A DNA stretch of 64,000 nucleotides from Veillonella agrestimuris. Lineage in GTDB: Bacteria > Bacillota > Negativicutes > Veillonellales > Veillonellaceae. The notes under the pieces are model-generated. The model saw nothing but the letters and a program-made list of their open reading frames with translations, was not told the DNA's origin and searched no databases. A program made the position numbers and the translations under genes. Location of the stretch: assembly GCF_943193065.1 (NCBI RefSeq), contig NZ_CALPCS010000004.1:62001-126000 (forward strand), given 5' to 3'. Below, one piece after another: positions 26,347 to 39,307 of the stretch; position 1 is the stretch's first letter, and each line of letters starts with the position of its first letter.

Positions 26347-27288
26347 ATGAGCGACGTATTAACATTTGTATCGGGTCATAAAAGCCCTGATACTGACTCT
26401 ATTTGTTCTGCTATTGCTTATGCTAATTTATTGACACAAATGGGCACACCTGCTACACCTGTATGTGCAGGTCCGGCTAACAAAGAAACCACTTATGTAT
26501 TGAATCATTTCGGTTTCGCTCATCCTCAAATTGTAACAAATTGGGAAGAGTTTGCTCCTAATGGTGGTGATTTATATTTAACAGATCATAATGAGTCTAA
26601 ACAAATTATTGATGGCTATAAATCCATGAATATTCGTGGCGTTATCGATCACCATCGCATTGGTGATTTTGAAACAGATGGCCCTGTATTTATTCGCATG
26701 GAACCCGTAGGCTGTACAAATACAATTTTGACTAAATTGTATATAGAAAACAACCAAGACATTCCTAAACATATTGCTGGCGTTATGTTGTCTGCTATCA
26801 TTTCAGATACTGTATTATTCCGTTCTCCTACATGTACAGAAACAGATAAAGAAATGGCTCATAAACTAGCTGCCATTGCTGGTGTAGATATTGAAAGCTA
26901 CGGCTTAGATATGTTAAAAGCGGGTGCAGATATTTCTGATTTATCTAACGACGACATTGTTCGCACAGATATGAAAGAGTTCTCTGAAGGAGGTCAAACT
27001 ATTTCTATCGGTCAAATCTCTGTGATGGATACTACAGATATTTTAGCTAAACAAGGAGAATTAGTAGATGCCTTAGAATCACTTCGCAGTGCTAACAATT
27101 ATTCGGCCTCTTATATTATGATTACTAATATTCTTGATGAAAGCACGACTTTGTTATATAGCGGTGATGTAGACGCTGTAGTGACAAAAGCATTTGGTAA
27201 GGAGATCAAGGACAATAGTGTATTTTTACCAAATACGATGTCTCGTAAAAAACAAATTGTACCTCCTATCCTAGGAGCGATGAAATAA
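26347..27288 (+). CDS. ppaC: Manganese-dependent inorganic pyrophosphatase (family II)
   Basis: DHH-family enzyme hydrolysing PPi to 2 Pi. N-terminal SGHKSPDTDSICSAIAYA gives the His and two Asp metal ligands, LTDHNE the next, and GVIDHHRIGDF (about 98-108) the DHH motif. The C-terminal DHHA2 domain ends with SRKKQIVPPI, whose Ser-Arg-Lys-Lys binds substrate. 313 aa is typical and no CBS insert is present, so the nucleotide-regulated form is excluded. Stands alone between two terminators. Confidence 0.95.
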   Translation: MSDVLTFVSGHKSPDTDSICSAIAYANLLTQMGTPATPVCAGPANKETTYVLNHFGFAHPQIVTNWEEFAPNGGDLYLTDHNESKQIIDGYKSMNIRGVIDHHRIGDFETDGPVFIRMEPVGCTNTILTKLYIENNQDIPKHIAGVMLSAIISDTVLFRSPTCTETDKEMAHKLAAIAGVDIESYGLDMLKAGADISDLSNDDIVRTDMKEFSEGGQTISIGQISVMDTTDILAKQGELVDALESLRSANNYSASYIMITNILDESTTLLYSGDVDAVVTKAFGKEIKDNSVFLPNTMSRKKQIVPPILGAMK

Positions 27289-27320
27289 TAGATACTATCG
27301 TATCTGTATAGAAATATAAT

Positions 27321-27347
27321 AAAAACGTTGCTATTAGCAACGTTTTT
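27321..27347 (+). terminator. Intrinsic terminator after ppaC
   Basis: An 11-bp stem AAAAACGTTGC/GCAACGTTTTT with a TATTA loop. Confidence 0.88.
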
Positions 27348-27440
27348 ATTATATGTAGTAGATAGAATCCTATAGATATGAATTAATCAGTCTTATAGAG
27401 AACAACACATTCCTTTCAAAGATAGAATAAAGGAGTTATT

Positions 27441-29633
27441 ATGGAATCATTGTTAGCAGGCCTCAATAAAGAACAACAACAGGCTGTACAACATACAGAA
27501 GGGCCTTTGCTTATTCTTGCAGGTGCCGGTTCAGGTAAAACAAAAGTATTAACGGTACGCATTGCCTATTTATTATCGCAAGGCGTTAATCCTTATGAGA
27601 TTTTAGCCATCACCTTTACTAATAAAGCGGCTAAAGAAATGAAAAGCCGCGTAGAAGGCTTAGTAGGAGATGTGGCAAATCGTATTTGGTTAAGTACATT
27701 CCATAGTTTTTGTGCCAAGTTTTTACGCTTTGAATTAGATAATTTTTTAGGCTACAATAGTAATTTTACTATTTACGATACAAGCGATTCACAAGCTGTC
27801 ATTAAAGCTGCCTTAAAGGCTTTAAATTTAGATGATAAATATTATCCCGTAGGGGCTATGTTGAGTGCTATTTCAGATGCTAAAAATAAGTTGCTCTTTG
27901 CTTCTGATGTTAGAAAGAGCGCTAGGGATTTTTACCAACAAAAAGTGGCTGACGTATATGAATATTATGAGCGGGAATTGCGTAAAAATAATGCTTTAGA
28001 TTTCGATGATTTATTATTGGTAGCCGTAAAATTACTGCAATCTAATGCTGCTGTATTAGATAAATATAGTAAACGTTTTCGCTATGTTATGATCGATGAG
28101 TATCAAGATACGAACCATGCTCAATATTTATTGGCTTATTTACTGTCTAGCCATTGGAAAAATATTGCCGTCGTAGGTGATGCTGACCAAAGTATTTACG
28201 CGTGGCGCGGTGCAGATATTCAAAATATTTTAGATTTTGAAAAAGATTACCCTAATTGTATGTCCATTAAATTGGAACAAAATTACCGATCTACAAAAAT
28301 TATTCTCGATGCAGCTAACGCAGTGATCGAAAATAATGAAGGTCGTCCAGAAAAAAACTTATGGACTGATAAAGTAGAAGGTTCTAAAATTCAGCATTTT
28401 ACGGCTCAGTCTGAACATGAAGAGGCAGCTTTCATAGGCGATACGATTGTAAAAAAACACGATATTCACGGCGTACCTTATGGGGATATGGCTATTTTAT
28501 ATCGTACGAATGCGCAATCTCGTGTTCTTGAAGAAGCGCTCATTAAAAGAGCTTTACCGTATACGATGGTAGGAGGCACAAAATTCTACGATCGTAAAGA
28601 AATCAAAGATGTATTGGCCTACTTACGGGTTCTCTACAATCCTTTTGATGACTTAAGTTTACTCCGCATTATTAACGTACCAAAGCGGAGTATCGGTGCT
28701 ACTACAGTGGCTAAATTGCAAGATTATGCCCGTCAAAATGGGACGTCTTTGTTCATGACTTTAACTCAACTTCACTTAGTTGATACGATTAAAGGGAAAA
28801 CTAAAGAAAAATTAGAAGAATTTGGTGTCCTCATCTTTACCTTAGTAGCAGAAATGGATAATAAATCAGTGCTGGATATATTAGAAGCCATTCTTGATCG
28901 GACTGGCTATTTAGCGCAATTAGAAGAGAGTACAGACCCTCAAGATCAAGCAAGAGCAGAGAATATTGGTGAGTTGTTATCTGTAGCGAAAGATTTCCAA
29001 GATACAAATCCAACGGGCACTGTAGAAGATTTCTTAGAGCAAGTGGCATTAGTCAATGACGTAGATTCTTTTGAACAAGAAGAATCTAAAGTGACATTGA
29101 TGACTTTGCATGCAGCGAAAGGTCTAGAATTTCCTATCGTCTTTTTAGGCGGTTTAGAAGAAGGCTTGTTCCCACATAGCAGAACGCTTATGAATCCTGA
29201 AGAAATCGAAGAAGAACGACGCCTCGCTTATGTAGGAATTACACGTGCAGAGAAGGAATTATTTATTTCTAATGCAACAACTCGAACTGTGTTTGGTCGT
29301 ACCAGCAGTTATTTGCCATCTCGTTTTATCGATGAAATTCCAGAAGAATTAATTGATGGGTTGCGGGCTAAACGGAAAGTATCAGATGAGATTCAGCGGA
29401 CAGTGCCATCTCATATGTCGGTAACGAGTCGTCCTGTAACAAAACCAATCATTCGTAATGATGTAGTGCCTAATTGGGCTGTTGGTGATACAGCGGTTCA
29501 CAGTAAATGGGGAAATGGCACTGTCTTAGATGTAGCTGGTGAAGGGGCTGGCATGAAGCTTACTATCGATTTCCCTACGCAAGGGGTTCGTGTGATTATG
29601 GCTAAATTTGCGCCTATAAAAAAAGCTAATTAG
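27441..29633 (+). CDS. pcrA: UvrD/PcrA-type DNA helicase
   Basis: Superfamily 1A 3'-5' helicase in repair and replication. Motif I LAGAGSGKTKVLTVRIAYLL (about 27-46), motif II IDEYQDTNHAQ (about 220), motif III VVGDADQSIYAWRGAD, motif IV LEQNYRST, motif V VTLMTLHAAKGLEFPIVFLG and motif VI VGITRAEKEL. The last ~60 residues carry the PcrA-type tail with WAVGDTAVHSKWGNGTV, which binds RNA polymerase in the family. AAGGAG upstream. Adjacent to ligA as in Bacillus (pcrA-ligA). Confidence 0.95.
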   Translation: MESLLAGLNKEQQQAVQHTEGPLLILAGAGSGKTKVLTVRIAYLLSQGVNPYEILAITFTNKAAKEMKSRVEGLVGDVANRIWLSTFHSFCAKFLRFELDNFLGYNSNFTIYDTSDSQAVIKAALKALNLDDKYYPVGAMLSAISDAKNKLLFASDVRKSARDFYQQKVADVYEYYERELRKNNALDFDDLLLVAVKLLQSNAAVLDKYSKRFRYVMIDEYQDTNHAQYLLAYLLSSHWKNIAVVGDADQSIYAWRGADIQNILDFEKDYPNCMSIKLEQNYRSTKIILDAANAVIENNEGRPEKNLWTDKVEGSKIQHFTAQSEHEEAAFIGDTIVKKHDIHGVPYGDMAILYRTNAQSRVLEEALIKRALPYTMVGGTKFYDRKEIKDVLAYLRVLYNPFDDLSLLRIINVPKRSIGATTVAKLQDYARQNGTSLFMTLTQLHLVDTIKGKTKEKLEEFGVLIFTLVAEMDNKSVLDILEAILDRTGYLAQLEESTDPQDQARAENIGELLSVAKDFQDTNPTGTVEDFLEQVALVNDVDSFEQEESKVTLMTLHAAKGLEFPIVFLGGLEEGLFPHSRTLMNPEEIEEERRLAYVGITRAEKELFISNATTRTVFGRTSSYLPSRFIDEIPEELIDGLRAKRKVSDEIQRTVPSHMSVTSRPVTKPIIRNDVVPNWAVGDTAVHSKWGNGTVLDVAGEGAGMKLTIDFPTQGVRVIMAKFAPIKKAN

Positions 29634-29702
29634 TTGATTGTACTTTAATATATGTAGTGATTAATTTAGTTTGAACTATGTTATCTTGAAGCTATATTTT
29701 AG

Positions 29703-31745
<2,043 letters not shown>

Positions 31746-31767
31746 GATGTGAAAGAGCTTTCATAAA

Positions 31768-31776
31768 TGGTATAAT
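31768..31776 (+). promoter_or_regulatory. Extended -10 promoter of gatCAB
   Basis: TG-G-TATAAT (31768-31776) with no clear -35, about 27 nt before the gatC start. Confidence 0.5.
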
Positions 31777-31802
31777 AATAAAATGTGAAAGGATGTGGAT
31801 TG

Positions 31803-32093
31803 ATGAAAATTAGCCAAGAAGAAATAAAAAAAATCGCTTTGCTTTCAAGATTAGAAGTAAAAGCTGACCATATTTCTACTGTAGAAAAAGAATTATCCGA
31901 TATTTTGTCCTATGTGGCAGAATTAAATGAATTAGATTTAGAAGGTGTAGAGCCAATGGCTCACGCAGTACCATTGCACAACGTATTTAGAGAAGATGAA
32001 GAAAAGCCTTCTTTAGATCACAAATTAGCACTTTCCAATGCACCAGAAGCAGAAGATGGGTACTTTAAAGTACCTCGCGTTGTACAAGAATAG
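31803..32093 (+). CDS. gatC: GatC subunit of Asp/Glu-tRNA amidotransferase
   Basis: Small linker subunit that wraps around GatA and GatB. Typical start [20 protein letters not shown] and the conserved middle [18 protein letters not shown]. The ATG at 31803 is preferred to the one at 31785 because GAAAGGA lies 9 nt upstream and the 96-aa length then matches the family. First gene of gatCAB, which converts Glu-tRNA-Gln and Asp-tRNA-Asn to the amidated forms. Confidence 0.95.
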   Translation: MKISQEEIKKIALLSRLEVKADHISTVEKELSDILSYVAELNELDLEGVEPMAHAVPLHNVFREDEEKPSLDHKLALSNAPEAEDGYFKVPRVVQE

Positions 32094-32104
32094 GAGGTTT
32101 CACA

Positions 32105-33565
32105 GTGGCAACAATTCATGAACTTCACAAGCGCTTAGTGAATAAAGAAATTAGCGCTGTCGAATTGACACAAGCAGTTATTAGTCATAAAGAAAAAGTG
32201 GAACCAACAGTACATGCGTATCTTTCTGATTCCCATGAACGTGCCCTCGCTTCTGCAAAAGCTGTTGATGAGGCCATTGCAAAAGGGGAAGCTATTTCTC
32301 CATTAGCAGGTATTCCAGGGGCGGTCAAAGACAATATTTGTATCAAAGATGAGCCTGCCACATGTGCCTCTAAAATGTTAGAGCACTTTATTCCACCTTA
32401 TAATGCATCCGTTATTGAGCAACTTAATAACCAAGGTTTAGTCAGTCTTGGTAAACTTAATATGGATGAATTTGCTATGGGCGGCTCTACCGAAAATTCT
32501 GCATTAGCAAAAACAACCAATCCTTGGAATGCTGACTGTGTTCCAGGTGGTTCGTCCGGTGGTAGTGCAGCTGCCGTATCTAGTGGTTCTGCTATTTGGG
32601 CATTAGGTTCTGATACTGGGGGATCTATTCGTCAACCTGCTTCCTTCTGTGGCGTGGTAGGTTTGAAACCGACATATGGTAATGTATCTCGTTACGGTTT
32701 AATTGCCTTTGCCTCTTCCTTAGACCAAATTGGTCCTATTACGAGAGACGTAACAGATGCAGCATTAGTATTAAACGCTATTACTGGTCACGATCCAAAA
32801 GATTCTACATCCATCCCAGGTGCACGAGTAGACTACACACAATCCTTAGTAGCTGATGTGAAGAATCTTAAAATCGGTGTGCCGAAAGAATTCTTCGGTG
32901 AAGGTCTTCATGGCGATGTACGAAAAGCTATGGAAGAAGCGATTGAAACGTATAAAAAATTAGGTGCAGAAATCGTAGAAGTGTCTTTACCTAATTCTAA
33001 ATACGCTTTGTCTGCTTACTATATTATTGCCCTTGCTGAAGCAAGTTCTAACTTAGCTCGTTATGACGGCGTTAGCTACGGCTTGCGCGTGCCTGCTGAC
33101 AATTTAGTAGAAATGGCTACAAAAACGCGTACAGAAGGCTTTGGACCTGAAGTACAACGCCGTATCTTGCTTGGTACTTATGTATTGAGTTCTGGTTATT
33201 ATGATGCATATTATTTGAAAGCTTTAAAAGTACGCCGTCTCATTAAAAATGAATTTGATGAAGCATTCTCTAAAGTCGATCTTTTATTATCTCCTACAGC
33301 GCCAAATGCTGCTTATAAATTTGGTGAAAAAGTAAACGATCCGTTGGCTATGTACTTAGAAGATATTTGTACAGTACCAGCCAACTTAGCAGGTATTCCA
33401 GGCATTAGCATTCCAGCAGGTATGTCTAGCAATAATTTGCCTATTGGTATGCAATTATTAGGTCCTGCCATGGGTGAAGATGTATTGCTTCGCGCTGCAT
33501 TTGCTTTTGAACAAGCTAGACCAGATTGTCAATTAGTTGCACCAACTGGGGAGGTTTCTATATGA
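32105..33565 (+). CDS. gatA: GatA amidase subunit of Asp/Glu-tRNA amidotransferase
   Basis: Glutaminase of the amidase-signature family that supplies ammonia. The Ser-cisSer-Lys triad is visible: Lys in GAVKDNICI (about 76), [14 protein letters not shown] (about 150) and [13 protein letters not shown] (about 174). GTG start with AGGAGG 8 nt upstream. 486 aa is normal. The stop TGA overlaps the gatB ATG (ATGA), so translation is coupled. Confidence 0.96.
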   Translation: MATIHELHKRLVNKEISAVELTQAVISHKEKVEPTVHAYLSDSHERALASAKAVDEAIAKGEAISPLAGIPGAVKDNICIKDEPATCASKMLEHFIPPYNASVIEQLNNQGLVSLGKLNMDEFAMGGSTENSALAKTTNPWNADCVPGGSSGGSAAAVSSGSAIWALGSDTGGSIRQPASFCGVVGLKPTYGNVSRYGLIAFASSLDQIGPITRDVTDAALVLNAITGHDPKDSTSIPGARVDYTQSLVADVKNLKIGVPKEFFGEGLHGDVRKAMEEAIETYKKLGAEIVEVSLPNSKYALSAYYIIALAEASSNLARYDGVSYGLRVPADNLVEMATKTRTEGFGPEVQRRILLGTYVLSSGYYDAYYLKALKVRRLIKNEFDEAFSKVDLLLSPTAPNAAYKFGEKVNDPLAMYLEDICTVPANLAGIPGISIPAGMSSNNLPIGMQLLGPAMGEDVLLRAAFAFEQARPDCQLVAPTGEVSI

Positions 33566-35010
33566 GTAGTAAATACGAAACAGTCATTGGTTTAGAGGTG
33601 CATACGGAACTGAAAACCAATTCTAAAATATTCTGTGGTTGTACTACAGAATTTGGCGGTAGCCAAAATACACATGTATGCCCAGTGTGCTTAGGTTTGC
33701 CTGGTGCTATGCCTGTGTTGAATAAAAAAGTTGTAGAATACGCTATTAAAGTAGGCTTAGCACTTAATTGTGAGATTTTACAATTCAATAAATTTGACCG
33801 TAAAAACTATTATTATCCTGATTTGCCTAAAAATTACCAAACATCACAATATGATTTGCCAATTTGTTTAAATGGCTATTTAGATATTGAAGTAGAAGGG
33901 GAAACAAAGCGAATTGGTATTACTCGTATCCACATGGAAGAAGATGCAGGCAAATTAGTGCACAGTGGCAGTACCATTTCTGATTCTAATTCTTCCAATG
34001 TAGACTACAACCGTACAGGTGTGCCTTTGCTTGAAATCGTATCTGAACCAGATCTTCGTTCCGGTGCAGAAGCTAAAGCATATGTAGAAAAATTGCGTTC
34101 CATTTTGCAATATTTAGATGTATCTGACGGTCGTATGGAAGAAGGTTCTCTACGCTGCGACGCTAACGTATCTGTACGTCTTAGAGGCACTGAAAAGTTC
34201 GGTACTCGTACAGAAACTAAAAACGTTAACTCCTTAACAGGTATACAAAAAGCCATTGAATATGAAGCATTGCGCCAAGCGCAAGTTCTTGAAGATGGTG
34301 GTACAGTTTATCAAGAAACTCGTACTTGGGACGATGCGCAAGGTATTACATTGGCTATGCGTAAAAAAGATGCAGAAGACGATTATCGCTACTTCCCAGA
34401 ACCAGATTTGGTTCCAATTGTGATTAGTGAAGAAGAAATTGATGAAGCTCGTAAAAACTTACCAGAATTGCCAGATGCGAAAATTGCTCGTTTCATTTCT
34501 GACTACGGCTTATCTGTTACAGATAGTACGATTTTGACAGCATCTCGCAAAACAGCTGATTATTTAGACGCCACTGTTAAAGCCGGTGCTGATGCAAAAA
34601 CAGTATCTAACTGGATGCTTGGTGACTTGTCTAAAATGATCAATGAAAATGGCCTGACCTTTGCTGAATCCAAAGTGAGTCCTGAAAATTTAGCAGGCAT
34701 GATTAGCCTTATTGAAAAAGGCACTATTTCCGGTAAAATTGCGAAAAAAGTCATCATCTCTATGTGGGAATCTGGTAAAGATGCAGAAACTATCGTAAAA
34801 GAAGAAGGCTTAGTACAAATTACTGATACTGGTGCTATCGAAGAGATTGTAAAACAAGTGATTGCTAATAATCCACAACCAGTAGCCGATTTCAAAGGCG
34901 GTAATGGCAAAGCTATTGGCTTCTTGGTAGGGCAAGTTATGAAAGAATCAAAAGGCCGTGCTAATCCAGGTATGGTTAATGAATTATTACAAAAATTCTT
35001 AAATGACTAA
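33562..35010 (+). CDS. gatB: GatB subunit of Asp/Glu-tRNA amidotransferase
   Basis: Kinase/transamidase subunit that activates the misacylated tRNA. Conserved parts: [10 protein letters not shown] at the start, [34 protein letters not shown] and a C-terminal YqeY-like tail that grips tRNA. The start is the ATG in the ATGA overlap with gatA, after GGGGAGG; an in-frame ATG 36 nt earlier lies inside gatA and is rejected. 482 aa. Followed by a terminator. Confidence 0.96.
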   Translation: MSSKYETVIGLEVHTELKTNSKIFCGCTTEFGGSQNTHVCPVCLGLPGAMPVLNKKVVEYAIKVGLALNCEILQFNKFDRKNYYYPDLPKNYQTSQYDLPICLNGYLDIEVEGETKRIGITRIHMEEDAGKLVHSGSTISDSNSSNVDYNRTGVPLLEIVSEPDLRSGAEAKAYVEKLRSILQYLDVSDGRMEEGSLRCDANVSVRLRGTEKFGTRTETKNVNSLTGIQKAIEYEALRQAQVLEDGGTVYQETRTWDDAQGITLAMRKKDAEDDYRYFPEPDLVPIVISEEEIDEARKNLPELPDAKIARFISDYGLSVTDSTILTASRKTADYLDATVKAGADAKTVSNWMLGDLSKMINENGLTFAESKVSPENLAGMISLIEKGTISGKIAKKVIISMWESGKDAETIVKEEGLVQITDTGAIEEIVKQVIANNPQPVADFKGGNGKAIGFLVGQVMKESKGRANPGMVNELLQKFLND

Positions 35011-35093
35011 TGGAATGACTCATAGTAGATTGTATGAATAAGAATGTTGCGTAGCCATACTACTGAGTGAGTAATAATGATATAATAAGATAC

Positions 35094-35128
35094 AGGCTAA
35101 TAGGTATTATGCCTATTAGCCTTATTTT
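35094..35128 (+). terminator. Intrinsic terminator after gatCAB
   Basis: An 11-bp perfect stem (35094-35104 with 35112-35122), 7-nt loop, then TATTTTA. A TG-A-TATAAT element at 35078-35086 just before it could be a start for the next gene. Confidence 0.8.
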
Positions 35129-35154
35129 ATGATAATGCGAAGGAGGATGTAGGT

Positions 35155-35511
35155 ATGACTCAAGAATCGCATAGAAGTGATGTACAGAAAACACGTGTTC
35201 TTAGCGCTGATGAACGACGTCAATTTGATGGCGTAACTATTGAAGACAATGCAGGCTACATCGAAGTTGATGAAGCACCTAGTTATGAACAACAAGGTCA
35301 AGAGTATAGACATGGATACAACTCATATGGCAATCCACAGGTGAAAGTCATTCGTCTCGGTGGATCGAGTTGGTTAAGTCGTATCGTCTTAATTGCCCTG
35401 TTAGCAGCTATTGCAGCAGCCATCGTTTTCTTTGGTGGAATTGTTGCTATTATCATTGGTGCAATCATGCTAATCGGAGCAGTTATATCCTTTATTTTTG
35501 GCTTATTTTAA
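35155..35511 (+). CDS. Small membrane protein of unknown function
   Basis: Not recognised. The first ~75 residues are polar and acidic with several Tyr/Gln (a likely cytoplasmic part). After a basic spacer (KVIRLGGSSWLSR) there are two close hydrophobic helices (about 82-98 and 101-117) separated by one Gly-rich turn, ending at the C terminus. No signal peptide and no cysteines. AAGGAGG stands before the ATG, so expression is likely. It is flanked by the gatCAB terminator and a radical-SAM gene, and no functional link is evident. Confidence 0.75.
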   Translation: MTQESHRSDVQKTRVLSADERRQFDGVTIEDNAGYIEVDEAPSYEQQGQEYRHGYNSYGNPQVKVIRLGGSSWLSRIVLIALLAAIAAAIVFFGGIVAIIIGAIMLIGAVISFIFGLF

Positions 35512-35568
35512 TGTATACTAGTACATTATAAAGAAGACGGTGGCAGGTCCATTCGATGATGAGGTAAT

Positions 35569-37341
35569 ATGAACGTAGTTGTATCAACATTAAACTCAAA
35601 ATTTATACATTCCTCGCTAGCTTTACGATACCTTAAAGCCTATAGTGAGGCCCGTGGACAGGCATACGATATAGTGGAATACACTATTAATATGCCTGTT
35701 TTGCATATTCTTAGCGATATAACGGAGCGAAATATAGATGTACTAGGTTTTGCTTGTTACATTTGGAATATCGAAATGACTCTTCACGTAGTCGATTTGG
35801 TGAAAGCTGTACGACCAACTATAAAAATTGTTCTCGGTGGCCCAGAAGTATCTTTTAACGCTGATGAAATATTAGAAGTGCATCCTGCTGTAGATTATAT
35901 AGTACAAGGTGAAGGGGAAGAAGCATTCTATGAACTAGTTAAGGCCCTGAAAACTGGAAATAATGGATTAGAACCGATAATTCCAGGGATTCGTGGACGC
36001 CATCAAAATGGACATATTCTTGGATCTACAGAAGTTGTAGAAGTAGGAGATTTATCAACCATACCATTTCCGTATAGTGAAGAGGATTTGCAAGATTTAG
36101 AACATAAAATTATCTATTACGAATCATCCCGAGGTTGTCCATTTTCTTGCCAGTATTGTTTATCAGGTAATAGAAATACAGTTCGTTTTTTTCCACAACA
36201 ACGTGTATTTAATGAATTACAGTGGTTTATGAATCACAAGGTAAAGCAAATTAAATTTGTAGACCGAACTTTTAATTGTGCTCCTAAGCATCACAGGCCA
36301 TTAATGGAGTTTATTCGAGATGCTAAGACCGATACAACAAATTTCCATTTAGAAATGGAACCAGAGTTGATGACTGAGTGGGAGACTAATCTATTAGCTA
36401 CTAGCCCTAAAGGACGTATACAAATAGAAGTAGGCGTACAAAGTACGAATAAAGAGACCTTAGATGCCGTTCGTCGTTACAATGATTGGCCCTATATTCA
36501 ACGATCTATTCGGCCTATCATTGAAGCTGGTAATACTCATGTGCACATGGACCTCATCGTAGGCTTGCCTCATGAAGATATAAAGCGATTTAGTCAGTCC
36601 TTTAATGATTTATTTAGTTTGCAACCTCATGCCTTACAAATTGGTTTTTTAAAGCTCCTTAAAGGATCTGGTGTGCGACAAATGGCCGAATACCAATATG
36701 TAGCAGATTCATTGGCTCCTTATGAAGTATTGAGTAATCATGTTATGTCCTATGAGGACATTCGCTTTTTAAAATACTTTGAAGATGTATTTGAACGTTT
36801 TTATAATAGCGAGCGGTTTAGAACTGTTTTTGGCTATATTGGAGTGCAACTAATCGATGGAGAGGAAGATGCTTTTTCGTATTTTTCTCACATGACGAAA
36901 GAATGGTTACGAAAAGGGCATCATAAAGTGAATCTCAAGGATATCGATCAAATTGAGTTCCTCTATAACTATTTCCTTTCTAAAGGCCAACACATTGCCG
37001 CAGAACTATTACAATATGATACACTGGTGAGCTATCGTGGCAAGGTACGCAGCGAAGCCGTAGGATTGCCGAAACAAACAAAAGAACTGCTTCAAGAAGG
37101 GGAAGCTTTCTGGCGAAATGAAGAAATCGCATCGCAGTATATTCCTGATTATACATTTAAAGAATGGCGTAAAATTCGCCAGCAATATGTAGAAATGAAG
37201 ATGAGCCAAGAAACGGCATTATATCTAGGCGTTCCTCAATGTGATGACCGTAGTAGTGATGAAGAGCTCATCGTTATTATAGATGTGAACAAAGAGGTAT
37301 TGCCTTTTGTTCGCCCTAATCTGACGAATGAAGTGGGATAA
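35569..37341 (+). CDS. B12-binding-type radical SAM protein
   Basis: The N-terminal ~140 residues form a cobalamin-binding-like Rossmann domain (LGFACYIWNIEMT, KIVLGGPEVSF). The radical-SAM core carries the Fe-S motif SSRGCPFSCQYCLSG (Cys-x3-Cys-x2-Cys, about 188-199). The C-terminal ~200 residues fit the DUF4080 region common in Firmicute members. The B12 domain lacks an obvious DxHxxG motif, so cofactor binding may be base-off or absent. Substrate unknown. A second radical-SAM gene follows after 21 nt, suggesting joint transcription. Confidence 0.85.
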   Translation: MNVVVSTLNSKFIHSSLALRYLKAYSEARGQAYDIVEYTINMPVLHILSDITERNIDVLGFACYIWNIEMTLHVVDLVKAVRPTIKIVLGGPEVSFNADEILEVHPAVDYIVQGEGEEAFYELVKALKTGNNGLEPIIPGIRGRHQNGHILGSTEVVEVGDLSTIPFPYSEEDLQDLEHKIIYYESSRGCPFSCQYCLSGNRNTVRFFPQQRVFNELQWFMNHKVKQIKFVDRTFNCAPKHHRPLMEFIRDAKTDTTNFHLEMEPELMTEWETNLLATSPKGRIQIEVGVQSTNKETLDAVRRYNDWPYIQRSIRPIIEAGNTHVHMDLIVGLPHEDIKRFSQSFNDLFSLQPHALQIGFLKLLKGSGVRQMAEYQYVADSLAPYEVLSNHVMSYEDIRFLKYFEDVFERFYNSERFRTVFGYIGVQLIDGEEDAFSYFSHMTKEWLRKGHHKVNLKDIDQIEFLYNYFLSKGQHIAAELLQYDTLVSYRGKVRSEAVGLPKQTKELLQEGEAFWRNEEIASQYIPDYTFKEWRKIRQQYVEMKMSQETALYLGVPQCDDRSSDEELIVIIDVNKEVLPFVRPNLTNEVG

Positions 37342-37362
37342 TATATCATTATAAGGAGTGTT

Positions 37363-38328
37363 ATGACAGACACAACGAAACCAAAACGATACCGGATGGT
37401 ATCGAAATATTATAAAGAGGTATATGGAGAAAAAGTTTATAAACTCCCAGTAGCCTTGCCATTGACTTGTCCTAATCGAGATGGTGTAGCTGGTGTAGGA
37501 GGCTGCACATTTTGCGGTGAAATTGGCGCTGGCTATGAAAACCGTCCTGCTTGGATGACTGTAGATATGCAGTTAGAAGAAAACATTGCTCATATAGGGC
37601 CTAAATATAAGGCGAAGAAATTTATTCCTTATTATCAAAATTTTAGTAACACCTATTTACCACTCCATGATTTTCAATCTTATATAGAAGCAGGTTGCAT
37701 CGATTCCGCCGTAGGTATTGCTATTGCGACGAGACCAGACTGTATTGCTGATGAATATTTAGATGTGTTGCAAGATATTAAAGAGCGATATAAAAAAGAT
37801 ATCTACATAGAGCTAGGCTTGCAAACTGTCAATTATCATACCTTAAAAAAAATTAATAGAGGACATGATTTAGCTCAATTTATCGATGCAGTCTTACGCA
37901 TTAAACGATATGGATTTAATATAACGACTCATATGATTATTAATTTGCCTTGGGATACAATGGAAGATACTATTGAAGGGTCAAAAATACTTTCATCATT
38001 AGGTGTAGATCAGGTCAAATTACATGCTTTATATATTGTGAAAAATACATTGATGGCTAAATGGTATGAAGAAGGTCAATTTACATTGATTAGTGCCGAA
38101 GAATATGCAGAACGAGCAGTACAATTTGTCCGCCATTTACATCCTGACATTGTATTACAGCGCCTTGTAGGACGTGCACCAGAAGATAATACACTATTTA
38201 CGAATTGGTCTATGGGATGGTGGCGCGTACAGGATTTAATTGATAATAGGTTGGATGAATTAGATGCCTACCAAGGCGATTTATGTGATTATTTAAATGG
38301 CAAATCTGTACGGAAATTTATTGAGTAA
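37363..38328 (+). CDS. Radical SAM protein of the YtqA/YhcC (TIGR01212) type
   Basis: Fe-S cysteines in LTCPNRDGVAGVGGCTFCGE (about 32-51), an unusually long spacing that is diagnostic of this family. Further conserved parts are FIPYYQNFSNTY, IATRPDCI, ELGLQTVNYHTLKKINRGHD and THMIINLPWDT. 321 aa is normal. The biochemical role is not established in what I know. Located between another radical-SAM gene and phoH, with a GGGGG ribosome site for phoH only 10 nt after it. Confidence 0.88.
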   Translation: MTDTTKPKRYRMVSKYYKEVYGEKVYKLPVALPLTCPNRDGVAGVGGCTFCGEIGAGYENRPAWMTVDMQLEENIAHIGPKYKAKKFIPYYQNFSNTYLPLHDFQSYIEAGCIDSAVGIAIATRPDCIADEYLDVLQDIKERYKKDIYIELGLQTVNYHTLKKINRGHDLAQFIDAVLRIKRYGFNITTHMIINLPWDTMEDTIEGSKILSSLGVDQVKLHALYIVKNTLMAKWYEEGQFTLISAEEYAERAVQFVRHLHPDIVLQRLVGRAPEDNTLFTNWSMGWWRVQDLIDNRLDELDAYQGDLCDYLNGKSVRKFIE

Positions 38329-38337
38329 GGGGGTTCT

Positions 38338-39306
38338 ATGAGCGAATTAGTATTTACTTTTCCTACCTATGATTTAGCGCAGTCTATTTTAGGTCAACAT
38401 AATCGATATTTGCAAATGATAATAGAAGTCATTCCTGCAGATGTAGTCGCTAGAGGTGATACCGTTATTATCAAAGGGGATGAAGAAGTAGTAAACTCCC
38501 TTTATCGAACATTAGAAGAATTAGTTTTTCTTTACCGAGAAGGGAGTACTATTTCGGAGTCTCAAGTACGCATCGCTGCTAAATTAGTACGACAAGGCAA
38601 AGCCGATGCTCTTCATGCTATGTTCGAAGATACTTTGTCTGTAACTATGCGTGGTAAAAGTATCACCCCAAAAACAGAAGGGCAAAAACAATATGTCGAT
38701 AGTATTCGTAAAAATACTATTACCTTTGGAATCGGTCCTGCGGGAACAGGGAAAACATTTCTCGCTGTAGCTCTAGCATCGTTTTATTTGAAAAATAGAA
38801 ATGTAGATAAAATTATTCTTACTCGGCCTGCTGTAGAAGCGGGTGAGCGCCTAGGTTTCTTGCCAGGGGAACTACAAGAAAAGGTAGATCCTTATTTACG
38901 ACCTTTATACGATGCACTTCATGAAATGTTTGGTATTGAACAAGTGCAACGATTTATGGAAAAAGGAACTATCGAAGTAGCACCTTTGGCTTATATGCGG
39001 GGCCGTACATTAGAAAATGCTTTTGTCATTCTCGATGAAGCACAAAATACGACAGCAGAACAAATGAAAATGTTCTTAACACGCCTTGGGAATAATTCTA
39101 AAATGGTTATCAATGGTGATAAAACACAAATTGATTTACCGCCGCGTGTCGTATCTGGTTTAGGAGAAGCAGAAAAAGTATTGGCCTCTGTTAAAGGGAT
39201 TCATATGGTTTACTTTACAGACCAAGACGTAGTACGCCACGATTTAGTAGGGCGCATCGTAAAAGCTTATGATGCGTATCATGAACAGAAAGCGAAAGAA
39301 GTATAA
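38338..39306 (+). CDS. phoH: PhoH-like ATPase
   Basis: P-loop ATPase linked to RNA metabolism. Walker [21 protein letters not shown] (about 134-153), [15 protein letters not shown], and Walker [21 protein letters not shown] (about 226-245). A small N-terminal KH-like domain precedes it. 322 aa. First gene of a phoH-ybeY-era-corC-recO series, a common arrangement around ribosome maturation; the ybeY start follows 1 nt after its stop. Confidence 0.93.
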   Translation: MSELVFTFPTYDLAQSILGQHNRYLQMIIEVIPADVVARGDTVIIKGDEEVVNSLYRTLEELVFLYREGSTISESQVRIAAKLVRQGKADALHAMFEDTLSVTMRGKSITPKTEGQKQYVDSIRKNTITFGIGPAGTGKTFLAVALASFYLKNRNVDKIILTRPAVEAGERLGFLPGELQEKVDPYLRPLYDALHEMFGIEQVQRFMEKGTIEVAPLAYMRGRTLENAFVILDEAQNTTAEQMKMFLTRLGNNSKMVINGDKTQIDLPPRVVSGLGEAEKVLASVKGIHMVYFTDQDVVRHDLVGRIVKAYDAYHEQKAKEV

Positions 39307-39307
39307 T

